Assembly (NCBI RefSeq): GCF_000196855.1 | Contig: NC_014319.1 | Location: forward strand, 1,488,001-1,552,000 | DNA: 64,000 bases | Direction: 5' to 3' | Source of the DNA: Leuconostoc gasicomitatum LMG 18811 | GTDB lineage: Bacteria > Bacillota > Bacilli > Lactobacillales > Lactobacillaceae | Shown here: positions 1 through 9,618 of the stretch, piece after piece | Numbering within the stretch: position 1 is the first letter of the stretch | Layout of the letters: each line of letters begins with the position of its first letter | Program-made: the position numbers and the translations under genes | The notes under the pieces: generated by a model | What the model saw: only the letters and a program-made list of their open reading frames with translations | Database searches by the model: none | What the model was told of the DNA's origin: nothing

Positions 1-141
1 GTATTGTGTTATTTGACGACGAAAATATCGCGCTGAACTACCGTTGCCATGTAATAAAAATAACGTTTGATGATTTAATTGACCATATTCATCATACACA
101 ATTTTAGTGTTATCATCCATAATTACTGATTTTGTTATCAT
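1..141 (-). CDS. alpha/beta hydrolase, N-terminal end only (cut by window edge)
   Basis: The first 47 codons of a gene that runs off the left edge. The reading frame opens at ATG 141, preceded by a weak GGATGG ribosome site; a second in-frame ATG lies at 120. The protein contains LFLLHGNGSSARYF, the strand followed by an HG-x-G oxyanion-hole motif that is typical of alpha/beta hydrolases near their N-terminus. The catalytic Ser, Asp and His would lie outside the window, so substrate cannot be inferred. It is co-directional with yajC but separated from it by a terminator, so it is probably transcribed on its own. Confidence 0.65.
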   Translation of the reverse strand, partial: MITKSVIMDDNTKIVYDEYGQLNHQTLFLLHGNGSSARYFRRQITQY

Positions 142-156
142 TTTTATATTACCATC

Positions 157-183
157 CAAAAAAAAGAGAGCATTCTGCTCTCT
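157..183 (-). terminator. Rho-independent terminator of tgt-yajC
   Basis: An 8-bp perfect stem (AGAGAGCA / TGCTCTCT) with a 3-base loop is followed on the minus strand by a run of eight or more T. It lies directly after the yajC stop codon. Confidence 0.8.
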
Positions 184-195
184 TAATTATACTGC

Positions 196-552
196 TTATT
201 TTTCTGAAGGCTTATCAGAATCAACCGTAATTTTTTCAGCAGAATCTTCAGAGGGCTTCAAATCTTCAACAGCTATCTTTGGTTCAGGCGCTTCAACTTT
301 TGGCTTAATTGTTCGAATAGCGGCCATATCGAATGTTAAAATCACACCCTCAGCATCTAAATCAACTGTTTTGTTAGCAGTATCTACGCTACTAACAACC
401 GCATGCAAACCACCAATTGTTACAATTTCTGATCCTTTTTCTAAGCTATTTTGACGTGCTTCTTGTGTCGCACGTTGCTTCTTTTGCTGACGGTTCATAA
501 ACCAAAACATACCAACAATTAGAATAACTGGGAAAATCAAACTCAAGTTCAT
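196..552 (-). CDS. yajC: preprotein translocase subunit YajC
   Basis: A 118-residue protein with one N-terminal membrane segment (residues about 4-19), the conserved MNRQQKKQ positive stretch just after it, and the KGSEIVTIGGLHAVV motif that marks the YajC family. The C-terminal 40 residues are acidic and low in complexity, a common extension in lactic acid bacteria. YajC associates with SecDF at the Sec translocon in the membrane; its own role is accessory. It lies 84 bp downstream of tgt on the same strand, the tgt-yajC pairing that is widespread in bacteria, and is followed by a terminator. Confidence 0.93.
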   Translation of the reverse strand: MNLSLIFPVILIVGMFWFMNRQQKKQRATQEARQNSLEKGSEIVTIGGLHAVVSSVDTANKTVDLDAEGVILTFDMAAIRTIKPKVEAPEPKIAVEDLKPSEDSAEKITVDSDKPSEK

Positions 553-636
553 ATTAGTATTTCCTACTTTCTTAACTGTGTGAACTATTTACTAATCACA
601 CTATACATTAATTATATCAAACTCTGCGACTTTTTT

Positions 637-1854
637 TTAAAATAAACGCGCATTTGGCTTATTATAACCATATTCTTCCATTACAGTCGCTCTAAACGCT
701 AATAATTCGTCATGTTCAATCGCTGTTCGCATATCTTCCATAAACTGTAATAAATAGCGTAAATTATGTTGTGATGCTAACTGTGCGCCTAAAATTTCGT
801 TTGCGTTAAATAAATGATGTAAGTAAGAGCGTGTTAAATTTTGAAATGGATTGTAATTTGGATTATCAAACTGTCTTTGATTGCCAAATTGATTTGTTCG
901 AATTGGATTGGCTGAATAATAACTCAAATCCGGATCTAACGGTGTAAAATCATTTTTATACTTTGAATTTTTAATAACCACACGTCCACGACGTGTCATT
1001 AATGTCCCTTTACGGGCAATACGTGTTGGCAACACCGAGTCAAACATATCTACCCCTCGTATGACCCCGTCTATCAAAGAATCCGGTGCAGCCACACCCA
1101 TTAGGTACCGTGGCTTGTCTTCAGGCAATAATGGCATAGTAAAATCCAATACGCGATTCATTTCTAACTTTGATTCACCAACCGAAAGGCCACCAACTGC
1201 ATATCCAGGCAAATCCATTCCCACTAAGCCATTCGCTGATTCTGTGCGTAATGCTTTAAATCCTGCCCCTTGAACAATACCAAATAGTCCTTGAGAATCT
1301 GTTTTTTTATGAGCTACTTGTGCACGTTCTGCCCAGCGAAGAGAACGTTGCATTGACTCCTTAATATAATCATAACTTTCAAAATAAGGAATTGCCTCGT
1401 CAAGTTGCATCATGACATCCGAACCTAAATTGTTTTGTATTCGCATAGCCACTTCAGGTGACAAAAACATTTTGTCACCATTCACATGATTTTGAAAAGT
1501 TACACCTTCTTCTTGTAACTTACGAGCATCTGACAATGAAAAAACTTGAAAGCCACCCGAATCTGTCAAAATAGCTTGATCCCAACCCATATACTGATGT
1601 AATCCGCCAGCTTGTGCTATCAATTCATCTCCTGGGCGTACCCATAAATGATAAGTATTACTTAAAATGAATTGTGATCCCATATCTTTTAGTTCACGTG
1701 TGCCTACACCTTTTACTGCTCCTTGTGTGCCAACAGGCATAAACATTGGTGTTTCAAAGGTACCATGTGGCGTATGAATACGACCGCGCCGTGCGCCTGT
1801 ATGTTTTTCAGTATGAAGATGCTCATACCATACTGCTGGTTTCTTATTTGTCAT
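637..1854 (-). CDS. tgt: queuine tRNA-ribosyltransferase (tRNA-guanine transglycosylase), cysteine-free variant
   Basis: A 405-residue protein of the Tgt family, which swaps guanine 34 of GUN-anticodon tRNAs for a 7-deazaguanine base. Visible motifs are [12 protein letters not shown] (first active-site Asp), [22 protein letters not shown], and [11 protein letters not shown] with the nucleophilic Asp. The start at 1854 has a GAGGAT ribosome site. What is odd: the C-terminal zinc site normally reads CxCxxC plus His. Here the three Cys are absent, replaced by an Asn/Gln-rich stretch (about residues 305-335), although the LHHLF His is kept. The substrate-pocket Cys after the Asp (DEC in other members) is Ala. 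The whole protein contains no Cys. The enzyme fold still looks intact, but zinc-free function is an inference. Confidence 0.92.
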   Translation of the reverse strand: MTNKKPAVWYEHLHTEKHTGARRGRIHTPHGTFETPMFMPVGTQGAVKGVGTRELKDMGSQFILSNTYHLWVRPGDELIAQAGGLHQYMGWDQAILTDSGGFQVFSLSDARKLQEEGVTFQNHVNGDKMFLSPEVAMRIQNNLGSDVMMQLDEAIPYFESYDYIKESMQRSLRWAERAQVAHKKTDSQGLFGIVQGAGFKALRTESANGLVGMDLPGYAVGGLSVGESKLEMNRVLDFTMPLLPEDKPRYLMGVAAPDSLIDGVIRGVDMFDSVLPTRIARKGTLMTRRGRVVIKNSKYKNDFTPLDPDLSYYSANPIRTNQFGNQRQFDNPNYNPFQNLTRSYLHHLFNANEILGAQLASQHNLRYLLQFMEDMRTAIEHDELLAFRATVMEEYGYNKPNARLF

Positions 1855-1962
1855 TTTATCCTCGTTTATTACGCAATTTCAATCCATTCTATTCTACCAG
1901 TTTTATCGACACAAAAAAAGATTTTACCAAAAATAATAGCAAAACCCTTTGACACACAAGTT

Positions 1963-2574
1963 TTATACAATAATTTTCAATTGCGCATTTTCCGACATAC
2001 TCCAATAACTATCACGCGTCACGATAAATGAATCTAACATTGGTACTGTCATTTGTTCCCCAAGCAACTTTAATCTTTGACTAAATTGCACATCAGCATC
2101 TGATGGTTTCAGATTACCACTAGGATGATTATGAACAATCATAAATCCAAGCGCATTAGCATGCAAAGCACGTTGAAAAATCTCACGCGGTGAGGCCTGC
2201 ACATGCGTTAAACTACCAACAAAAATGGTCTCCCATCCAATAACACTCAACTGTGCATCAAGCAAAGCAACACACAATTGTTCTTGAGGTAGATGACCAA
2301 TTTGTCGTTGTGCGTAATACCCAATTTCTTCTGAAAATTTAGCGCTCAAAAGTTTGGGACGTGTTGCCATTGCGATATGTTTCCCAATTTCTACGCCAAT
2401 CAGTAATGCTTTATTTTGTGTTGGATTTTGAGCAATAAAATCCTCTGCAGCATCATGTGTCATTTCATTCAAATTATAATCATTTGGAAAGTGACGTCGT
2501 AATTCTTTTAATGCATCCTTTCCATTCTGACCAAGTACTGTATAAAATTTTTTTATTTGTTCATTTAAAGCCAT
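1963..2574 (-). CDS. radC: RadC family JAB-domain protein
   Basis: A 203-residue RadC-like protein. The JAB/MPN metalloprotease-like motif HNHPSGNLKPSDAD is present near residues 147-160, with the preceding FVGSLTHVQASPREIFQRAL segment also typical. The start at 2574 has a GAGGTGAAC ribosome site. The biochemical function of chromosomal RadC proteins is unsettled; the old DNA-repair label is not well supported. It stands alone between tgt and the MFS gene, in the same direction as both. Confidence 0.9.
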   Translation of the reverse strand: MALNEQIKKFYTVLGQNGKDALKELRRHFPNDYNLNEMTHDAAEDFIAQNPTQNKALLIGVEIGKHIAMATRPKLLSAKFSEEIGYYAQRQIGHLPQEQLCVALLDAQLSVIGWETIFVGSLTHVQASPREIFQRALHANALGFMIVHNHPSGNLKPSDADVQFSQRLKLLGEQMTVPMLDSFIVTRDSYWSMSENAQLKIIV

Positions 2575-2601
2575 TGTTCACCTCTAAGAGATGATACGTA
2601 A

Positions 2602-4002
2602 CTAACCTTTTTTGTTCACACTTGTCAAAACACGAACAGAAAAAATTGCTGCCAACACAATTAAAAAAACATCTATTCTAAATAACCAAGTTGCCCCCAA
2701 GTGAGTCGCTGTAATGAGTCGGTCGGCCGAATCCGCATGTTTTTGGAAAATTGAAATAATGCCTGCAGCTAAAGCAATCCCAACTGCTGCTGAATAATTA
2801 TTTGTGGCTGTGAAGATCGAATTTCCTGCACTTTGATAATTAGTTGGTACATGACTGATTGCATTGGTCATATTATTACCAAACCAGAAACCAGAGCCGA
2901 GTTGAATAACCAAAAAACTAAATAGCATGCCATATAAACTAATTGGCAACACTGCCATCATAATTGTACCAATAAGAATCAGGACTAATCCGATCATTAT
3001 TGGTAATCTTGCACCATAGCGGTCATAAAGTCGACCTGATATAATCGCCATTAAAGCATAACCTAGGGCTCCTGGTAGCAGGGTCAAACCTGCAACCTGT
3101 GAATTTTGAAATAATACCATTTGTATTGTCATTGGTAATGCATAATTAAATGTTAAATTAACAACTTGCGTTATAAATGAAGCCGTAATACTTAACGAAA
3201 ATATTTTGAATTTGAAAATAGCTGGATTCAACAGCGGATTAACAACATGTGGCGCGTAAAGTAAATAACCGCCAATGCCGCCAAACATCATCAAAAGTAA
3301 CGCCACACTCGTAATATTTGTCACACCATGCGAACTAATACGCTCAATGACAAAAATACCAGCGACAAAGAATGCACTAAGCAATACCCAACCAATCAAG
3401 TCTAATTTTTCTTTTGTTAAACGAGATACTTGTTTAATAGTAAACCAGCCAATAACCAGCGACCCTATTTGAACTGGTAAAACAACCCAAAAGACTGTAC
3501 GCCAACCAAAATTCTGCGTTAAATAACCACCAAAAGCTGGCCCAATTGCTGGTGCAAATGAAATAATTAGCGACCCGATACCAACCATTGTACCGCGTTT
3601 GTTTTCCGGTACTTGTTCAAAAATGACGTTATACATAAGGGGCATGCCTACACCACCGCCGATACCTTGTAATAGTCTACCAAACAGTGTCAATCCAAAA
3701 TTACTACTCACAGCATCAATTAACACACCAACAATCGAAATCACTGTTGCCACCATAAATTGGCTTCTATTTGTAAAGCGTTGCTTCAACCATGGCGATA
3801 AAATAACTACCATACTCGTCAGCAAAATAACGCCAGATGTTAGCCACTGTACTGTACTAGATGTCACATCAAATTCTGTCATCAACAGTGGAAAACTGAC
3901 ATTCAACGCTGTTTCCAGCATGATATCAGAGAATCCCAATAACCCTATCGACACGACACTAAGTATTAATCGTGTTGATAATTCCCCCTCTAATTTTGGC
4001 AT
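2602..4002 (-). CDS. MFS transporter, DHA2 (EmrB/QacA-like) drug exporter family
   Basis: A 466-residue membrane protein with 12-14 hydrophobic segments. The GRLLQGIGGGVGMPLM stretch and FAPAIGPAFGGYL (motif C of drug:proton antiporters) around residues 108-165 place it in the DHA2 exporter group. It likely exports small toxic compounds by proton antiport at the cell membrane; the substrate is unknown. Its start overlaps the folC stop by 13 bp, so the two genes are probably translated from one mRNA. No specific regulator lies beside it. Confidence 0.85.
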   Translation of the reverse strand: MPKLEGELSTRLILSVVSIGLLGFSDIMLETALNVSFPLLMTEFDVTSSTVQWLTSGVILLTSMVVILSPWLKQRFTNRSQFMVATVISIVGVLIDAVSSNFGLTLFGRLLQGIGGGVGMPLMYNVIFEQVPENKRGTMVGIGSLIISFAPAIGPAFGGYLTQNFGWRTVFWVVLPVQIGSLVIGWFTIKQVSRLTKEKLDLIGWVLLSAFFVAGIFVIERISSHGVTNITSVALLLMMFGGIGGYLLYAPHVVNPLLNPAIFKFKIFSLSITASFITQVVNLTFNYALPMTIQMVLFQNSQVAGLTLLPGALGYALMAIISGRLYDRYGARLPIMIGLVLILIGTIMMAVLPISLYGMLFSFLVIQLGSGFWFGNNMTNAISHVPTNYQSAGNSIFTATNNYSAAVGIALAAGIISIFQKHADSADRLITATHLGATWLFRIDVFLIVLAAIFSVRVLTSVNKKG

Positions 4003-5180
4003 ATCTCTCCTCGTACCTCACTAACAAAATATAAAGAACCAGTAAAAATGATCATATCTGTATGACATTGATGATATGCTTCATGCCAATTTTCAGCTAC
4101 TTTAACACCATACTTTTGTGCCACTGTTTTAATATCTAAACTGTGTCGACCATTTGGACCAACAAAAGGGACCAACATAATTTGAAAACGCTTGTTTTTT
4201 AAAATATCATCAAAAGCCGATACGACGTTTTTATCCATTAAGCTACCAATAATTAACGTCATAGTCATTGTTTGATATAAAGGCGTATTGAGTGCTTGAT
4301 AAAGTTCTTTTAAACCTTGAGCATTGTGAGCGCCATCAATCATCACATTTGGCTTAATTAATTCAAAACGTGCAGCGAAATGGCTCTCTCTTAATCCCTG
4401 TTTAATATCAATGCTTTTAATATTCCTATCAAAAGCCGCGACAGCGGCGACTGCAGTTGCAGTGTTTTGAATTTGATATTTGCCCGGCAACCCTTGTTCA
4501 AAATCATTAAGTGATCCTTGAAGCAAAGATACATTTGCGCGATCAGCAATCACGCGACGCGCGTTTTCAGGTAGATTGCCAATGACAACCGACATATTAT
4601 TATGAATAATGCCGGCTTTTTGCCATGCAATTTCTTCAATTGTATGACCCAACAATACTTGATGATCTAAACCAATGCTTGTAATTACAGCTACCTTAGC
4701 ATTTGGCATGACATTAGTTGAGTCTAACTGCCCACCAATACCGACTTCAATAACTAATGCGTCTAATTTTTGCTGTGCAAAATAAGTAAACATCACTGCT
4801 GTCAATACTTCAAACTCTGTTGGTATATCAGGTGCCAATTGCACATCTACTTTTTTTAAAGTTTCAGCAACTTTTTTTGTAATAGCTACTAAATGTGCTT
4901 CCGAAATTAATTCATTATTAATTTGAATGCGTTCACGAAAATCAATAATATACGGAGAAATAAACAAACCGGTTTTGTAACCAGACACACGTAAAATATT
5001 ACTTGTCATAGTAGCTACGGAACCTTTCCCATTTGTTCCTGTCACATGTATTGCAGGTGGTAGCTGGTCTTGTGGATTTCCTAATGATTTAAGTAACGCA
5101 TACATGCGGTCCATTGATTCTTTGCGACCACCTTTTGGCCGCCCATGTATAAAGGTAATGGCCTCTGCAGTTGTTTTCAT
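3990..5180 (-). CDS. folC: bifunctional folylpolyglutamate / dihydrofolate synthase
   Basis: A 396-residue Mur-ligase-family enzyme that adds glutamate to folates. The P-loop HVTGTNGKGSVATM lies near residues 44-57, the second ATP-site segment VIEVGIGGQLDSTNV near 140-155, and MIDGAHNAQGL near 281. The length suits FolC. It acts in the cytoplasm in one-carbon metabolism. It lies upstream of the MFS gene with overlapping ends, and a terminator separates it from the helicase gene upstream. Confidence 0.93.
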   Translation of the reverse strand: MKTTAEAITFIHGRPKGGRKESMDRMYALLKSLGNPQDQLPPAIHVTGTNGKGSVATMTSNILRVSGYKTGLFISPYIIDFRERIQINNELISEAHLVAITKKVAETLKKVDVQLAPDIPTEFEVLTAVMFTYFAQQKLDALVIEVGIGGQLDSTNVMPNAKVAVITSIGLDHQVLLGHTIEEIAWQKAGIIHNNMSVVIGNLPENARRVIADRANVSLLQGSLNDFEQGLPGKYQIQNTATAVAAVAAFDRNIKSIDIKQGLRESHFAARFELIKPNVMIDGAHNAQGLKELYQALNTPLYQTMTMTLIIGSLMDKNVVSAFDDILKNKRFQIMLVPFVGPNGRHSLDIKTVAQKYGVKVAENWHEAYHQCHTDMIIFTGSLYFVSEVRGEICQN

Positions 5181-5206
5181 TTTGAGTCTCCATGTTTAAA
5201 CAATGA

Positions 5207-5237
5207 AAAACCATCCAAATATTGTTTGGACGGTTTC
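5207..5237 (-). terminator. Rho-independent terminator after the DEAD-box helicase gene
   Basis: A 12-bp stem (AAACCGTCCAAA / TTTGGATGGTTT, one G-T wobble on the minus strand) with a 5-base loop and a short T run, between the helicase stop and folC. Confidence 0.7.
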
Positions 5238-5325
5238 ATCGTGTGTATTTAAACTATCATAATTTGTGAACAAAATATCATTGTTGCGTTTTTCTAATAG
5301 GCATCAGATTATACGCTTTTACTGA

Positions 5326-6942
5326 TTAATCTTTTTCACGTACTGTAAATTCGCGACGTTGACGTGGTGCCCCGCCGCCATTGTTTGAACGACGTTCTGT
5401 TGAGCGACCATCACGACGCTTGTAATCGCCGAAACGACGTTCACCGTTTGATCCTGAACCACCGTCACGTGATGATTCACGACGTTGTCCTGCACCATTA
5501 CTAGAGCGTGAATCGCCATTTCCACTTCGGTTGCCACGATAACCACCACCGCTATTACCACGACGACGATCACCACCACGGCTACCACCATTACGTGAAC
5601 CGCCACCATTACCACGACGTCTTGGTAGTGGTCGTTCACGAGTAATTTCAACTGGTGTATTTTGCTTCTCTAGATCGGCAACTGATGATAACAATGCAGC
5701 AGCTAATTGTTCAGATGAATACTGTGCTGTTAACTTATCAACTTCTGATTGAATTTCTTTGGCATTAGCTGCATCAACAATTTTACTAACTTCACCAGCA
5801 GCATTTTTAATTTTTCCAACGCGTGCGTCTTGTAATGAAGCAGGTTCCAATGCTGTCATACGTTTCTTTGTTAGATCTTCAACCGCACGCAAGTAATCCA
5901 TTTCGTTGGGTGAAACGAACGTTACAGATACACCCTTAGCACCAGCACGACCAGTACGGCCAATACGGTGTACATAAGATTCTGGATCTTGTGGAATATC
6001 AAAATTATAAACATGAGACACATCTTTAACATCCAAACCACGGGCAGCTACATCTGTCGCAACTAAAATATTAATTTCATGTGACTTAAATTGCGCCAAA
6101 ACACGCGAACGCATTTGTTGTGTCAAATCGCCATGCAAACCAGAAGCATGATAACCACGTGCTTCTAGGCCACGTGCTAATTCTTCAACACGACGCTTTG
6201 TGCGGCCAAACACAATCGCCAACTTTGGTGCTTGCACATCAAATATACGCGTCATTGTGTCAAACTTTTCATTTTCACGCATGCGAACAAAATATTGGTC
6301 AACCAAGTCTGTTGTTAATTCCTTGGCTTCAATTTGAATATGTTCTGGATTCGTCATAAACTTGACACCAATACGCTTAATTGCTGGTGGCATGGTTGCT
6401 GAGAACAATAACGTCTGACGTTCAGCAGGTGTATTTTTAATGATTGATTCAATATCTTCTAAGAATCCCATGTTCAACATTTCATCAGCTTCATCCAAAA
6501 CCAATGTTTTAACATGTTCAATCTTCACAGTCTTACGGTTAATATGATCAAGTAAACGACCAGGTGTGCCAACTAAAATTTGTGGATGTGACTTCAAATT
6601 TTGAATTTGACGACGAATATCTGCGCCACCAAAAACAACTTGAACATCGACATGTTTATCACGGCCTAACTTTTTTAATTCTTCAGCTGTTTGAATAGCC
6701 AGTTCACGTGTTGGTGATACAATCAATGCTTGAATATTTTTATTATCTAAATCAATATGTTCTAATATTGGCAAACCAAAAGCAGCTGTTTTACCAGTCC
6801 CCGTTTGTGCTTGACCGATAACATCTTTACCAGCAAGTGTTAACGGAATTGTCTTTTCTTGTATTGGTGTTGCTTCTACATAACCATGTGTTGTAATTGC
6901 ATCTAAAATATCTTGTGATAAACCTAATTCACTAAACTTCAA
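5326..6942 (-). CDS. cshA: DEAD-box ATP-dependent RNA helicase, CshA type
   Basis: A 538-residue DEAD-box helicase. Motifs in order: Q motif ATPIQEKTIP, Walker A AQTGTGKTA, PTRELAIQ, GTPGRLLDH, DEAD (VLDEADEML), SAT (LFSATMP), and HRIGRTGRAG. The last 90 residues are rich in Arg and Gly (RGG-like) and basic, as in cold-shock/ribosome-assembly helicases that also join the RNA degradosome. I chose the TTG at 6942, giving MKFSELGL, because a GAGGAG ribosome site sits 7-8 bases upstream and the family begins with FxELGL; a longer ATG form from 6978 would have no such site. It is likely monocistronic. Confidence 0.92.
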   Translation of the reverse strand: MKFSELGLSQDILDAITTHGYVEATPIQEKTIPLTLAGKDVIGQAQTGTGKTAAFGLPILEHIDLDNKNIQALIVSPTRELAIQTAEELKKLGRDKHVDVQVVFGGADIRRQIQNLKSHPQILVGTPGRLLDHINRKTVKIEHVKTLVLDEADEMLNMGFLEDIESIIKNTPAERQTLLFSATMPPAIKRIGVKFMTNPEHIQIEAKELTTDLVDQYFVRMRENEKFDTMTRIFDVQAPKLAIVFGRTKRRVEELARGLEARGYHASGLHGDLTQQMRSRVLAQFKSHEINILVATDVAARGLDVKDVSHVYNFDIPQDPESYVHRIGRTGRAGAKGVSVTFVSPNEMDYLRAVEDLTKKRMTALEPASLQDARVGKIKNAAGEVSKIVDAANAKEIQSEVDKLTAQYSSEQLAAALLSSVADLEKQNTPVEITRERPLPRRRGNGGGSRNGGSRGGDRRRGNSGGGYRGNRSGNGDSRSSNGAGQRRESSRDGGSGSNGERRFGDYKRRDGRSTERRSNNGGGAPRQRREFTVREKD

Positions 6943-6984
6943 AATTTTTCTCCTCTGCGCTCTTTGGCGCGTAAGCAATCAAAA

Positions 6985-8154
6985 TCATTTTATAATTTTG
7001 ATTGCTGTCATTTGTGCAAACAAGTGCTTAGCCAGTGGTTTCCAGCTTTTATCTCTTGCATTTTCGTTACTCATCAAGATCACAGCATCTTGACCATTTT
7101 TTGTCAGTATGACCGTTGGTTCAAACCCTAATTTAAAGCCATGTCCAATACTAGACTCATCATAATGGTACATACCACCTGCATAGTTACTAGTAACCGG
7201 ATGCTGCCACATCATGTTCAATAATTCTTCATTTAATATCACATGATCAGTTAATAAACGATAAAAAGTATACAAATTTCCGGCAGACATAGCCATATTT
7301 CCAGTACCAGTTTCAAACGCATAAGATAATGGTTTTTCTGATGCTAATTGGCTATAATCGGCATTCTTATAACCAATTGTACGATGCGGATCTACCACAA
7401 AATCTTTATAATCTAACACATTCAAATGATACTTTTTGTTGAAGGTTTCATTGAACAAATCTGAATAACTTTTATGTGTAATTTTCATCAGAATACCAGA
7501 CAATAAGCGATAATTAATTGCCTGATATGACCAATTAGATGAATTTAAAACTGTTGTATGTTCAGCATCAAATGCAACATTTTCAGCTTCCGTAGTGAAT
7601 ACATTAGCATCCATTTTTTCTGTTAACCCACTGGTCATTGTAAGCATTTCTTTGATTGTCACTTTATCAGCATCAGGAATGTTTGGATAATATTGACTCA
7701 ATAGCGTATTAAGCTGTAATTTCCCTGCATGAATCTGTTTCATAATTAAAGTTGCAGTAAAGCCTTTTTGAATGGACGCAATTTGGTACAGCGATTGTGC
7801 ATCATTCAATCGATTTTCTTTTTTATCAGCATAACCAAAACCTTGTTGTAAAATTACATGATTATGCTGAACAATCAAAGCCGTACCAATAAAACCCGAA
7901 TCTTTTAATTGTGTATTAAAACTATCCGCCAAATTATTGTTTTTCAAAAGAACATTTTGGTTTAAATTTTTTATAATACCTTCAGATGCCGGTTTGGTCG
8001 TATGCTTCACGGCTTTTGGCTCGGAATTCAAAGTCATTGGCTTATATTGTATCACATATAGACTGCAAACACACAAAACAATGACAACCAATATGGCTAC
8101 AAAAGCACGCCGCCATAGTTGATTTTTCATGCGATAATGCTGTGTACGTTTCAT
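6985..8154 (-). CDS. serine hydrolase, beta-lactamase / PBP-like fold
   Basis: A 389-residue protein with an N-terminal membrane anchor (residues about 17-36) and an extracellular serine-hydrolase domain. The SxxK motif is SIQK, followed by the expected helix; SYQAINYRLLSG resembles the YxN box; HGFKLGF sits where the KTG box belongs. There is no lipobox. Family members include class C-like esterases, D-amino-acid peptidases and cell-wall modifiers such as FmtA, so the substrate is not settled. The ATG at 8154 is preferred because a GGGGGAT site lies 6 bases upstream. It follows murF, which fits a cell-wall role. Confidence 0.8.
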   Translation of the reverse strand: MKRTQHYRMKNQLWRRAFVAILVVIVLCVCSLYVIQYKPMTLNSEPKAVKHTTKPASEGIIKNLNQNVLLKNNNLADSFNTQLKDSGFIGTALIVQHNHVILQQGFGYADKKENRLNDAQSLYQIASIQKGFTATLIMKQIHAGKLQLNTLLSQYYPNIPDADKVTIKEMLTMTSGLTEKMDANVFTTEAENVAFDAEHTTVLNSSNWSYQAINYRLLSGILMKITHKSYSDLFNETFNKKYHLNVLDYKDFVVDPHRTIGYKNADYSQLASEKPLSYAFETGTGNMAMSAGNLYTFYRLLTDHVILNEELLNMMWQHPVTSNYAGGMYHYDESSIGHGFKLGFEPTVILTKNGQDAVILMSNENARDKSWKPLAKHLFAQMTAIKIIK

Positions 8155-8182
8155 TATTGCATCCCCCAATCCAATAAAAAAC

Positions 8183-9508
8183 TCATTTCATTAATGCGTT
8201 AACAACGGTTTCTAAGTGTATGCCATGACTTGCCTTTAACAAAATCACATCACCTTTTTCGCCTAGAGTTTGTAAATCTAAACGTAATTGGTCTAACTGA
8301 TCTGTTGCATATTGATGAAAATCTACTGAATCAATATGTGCTTGTATAATTGGCGCCATGTTTTTGTTCAATAATGGACCAACCAAATAAACACCGTCAA
8401 CACCCGAATCCAATACCTTTTGTCCTAAATTAGCATGCAATTTATTTGCTTGATCACCTAATTCTAACATATCACCCAGCACCACATATTTGTGTGGCGC
8501 TGGTATTGCTTTCAATGTCGCCAAAACTGCTGCCACTGCCGTTGGATTTGAATTGTACACATCACTAATCAAAACGACACCGCGAGCTGTGACAAGCCTT
8601 TCTGTGCGATTTTTAGTCAAATCAAATGTTTGGAGCGCTTTTGCGACTTTTTTTAAGTCAATATGTAATAAGATACCCGCTGAAATTGCTGCGAGCGCAT
8701 TCATAATATTATACCCACCAATTAAAGGAATTGCAAACTGAGTATTTTGATAAACAAACATTGTATGATCTGAAAACGCTTCTATGTTGTTTACGCCCTG
8801 TCCAAATAGGATGACTTGACGTTGTACGATTGCCTCGGTCAATAACGGCTCATCAAACGGGATAAATAACACGCCATCACTTTTCAAACCACTAACAATT
8901 TCTAACTTTGCACGTGCAATATTGGCACGTGTTTTAAAAAATTCAATATGTGCTTCGCCAATCATGGTAATCATAGCAACATCTGGTCTAACTAAGCGAG
9001 ACAAAACAGTTAACTGCCCTGGTCTATCCATTCCTAACTCAACCACTAACACCTCGGTATTTTCTGGCATCATGAGTAGTGTCATTGGCACACCAATTTC
9101 ATTATTGAAATTTTCTGGTGTCTTAAATGTTCGGTATGTGGTCGCCATAATTGAAAACAGCATATCTTTTGTTGTGGTTTTACCATTAGAACCAGTAATG
9201 GCAATGATTGTCGGGTTAATTTGATTACGCTGATATTTTCCCAACTGTTGTAATGCGATTAGTGTGTCGTCAACTATGATTGCTGGTATTTTCGTATTTA
9301 TGACATGTTTATTGTCAACTAATACTGCAGCAGCACCATTGTCTAATGCATTTTGAATATAATTATGCCCGTCATTATCCATAACCAACGCAACAAACAA
9401 GTCGCCTGTCGTTACCTGTTGCGAGTTAAATGCTACACCTGTTATTAACCCATTTCCCTGCGTTGGTGCATTTAATATGTTACCAACTTCTGTAATTTGA
9501 TAGTTCAT
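8183..9508 (-). CDS. murF: UDP-N-acetylmuramoyl-tripeptide--D-alanyl-D-alanine (or D-lactate) ligase
   Basis: A 441-residue Mur ligase. The ATP site AITGSNGKTTTKDM lies near residue 92; ELGMDRPGQL and DVYNSNPTAV are family landmarks. It adds the terminal dipeptide or depsipeptide to the cytoplasmic UDP-MurNAc-tripeptide. Leuconostoc cells are known to use D-Ala-D-lactate termini and to be naturally vancomycin resistant, so the depsipeptide is the likely natural substrate; that is knowledge of the genus, not visible here. The ATG at 9508 has a GGAGAAC ribosome site, so an upstream extension to 9562 is rejected. Confidence 0.92.
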   Translation of the reverse strand: MNYQITEVGNILNAPTQGNGLITGVAFNSQQVTTGDLFVALVMDNDGHNYIQNALDNGAAAVLVDNKHVINTKIPAIIVDDTLIALQQLGKYQRNQINPTIIAITGSNGKTTTKDMLFSIMATTYRTFKTPENFNNEIGVPMTLLMMPENTEVLVVELGMDRPGQLTVLSRLVRPDVAMITMIGEAHIEFFKTRANIARAKLEIVSGLKSDGVLFIPFDEPLLTEAIVQRQVILFGQGVNNIEAFSDHTMFVYQNTQFAIPLIGGYNIMNALAAISAGILLHIDLKKVAKALQTFDLTKNRTERLVTARGVVLISDVYNSNPTAVAAVLATLKAIPAPHKYVVLGDMLELGDQANKLHANLGQKVLDSGVDGVYLVGPLLNKNMAPIIQAHIDSVDFHQYATDQLDQLRLDLQTLGEKGDVILLKASHGIHLETVVNALMK

Positions 9509-9618
9509 TTGTTCTCCAAAATAAAAGCATCTTGTGGACCGAATTAACGATACATAACTCATTGATCGTTAGTCGTCTACCTGCTAACAAATAATATTTT
9601 TACTTTATAGTCATGACT

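Noticed and set aside
5319-5651. 110-residue Val-rich frame on the minus strand
   Set aside because: It is an alternate frame of the repetitive Arg/Gly-coding tail of the DEAD-box helicase gene and has no ribosome site.
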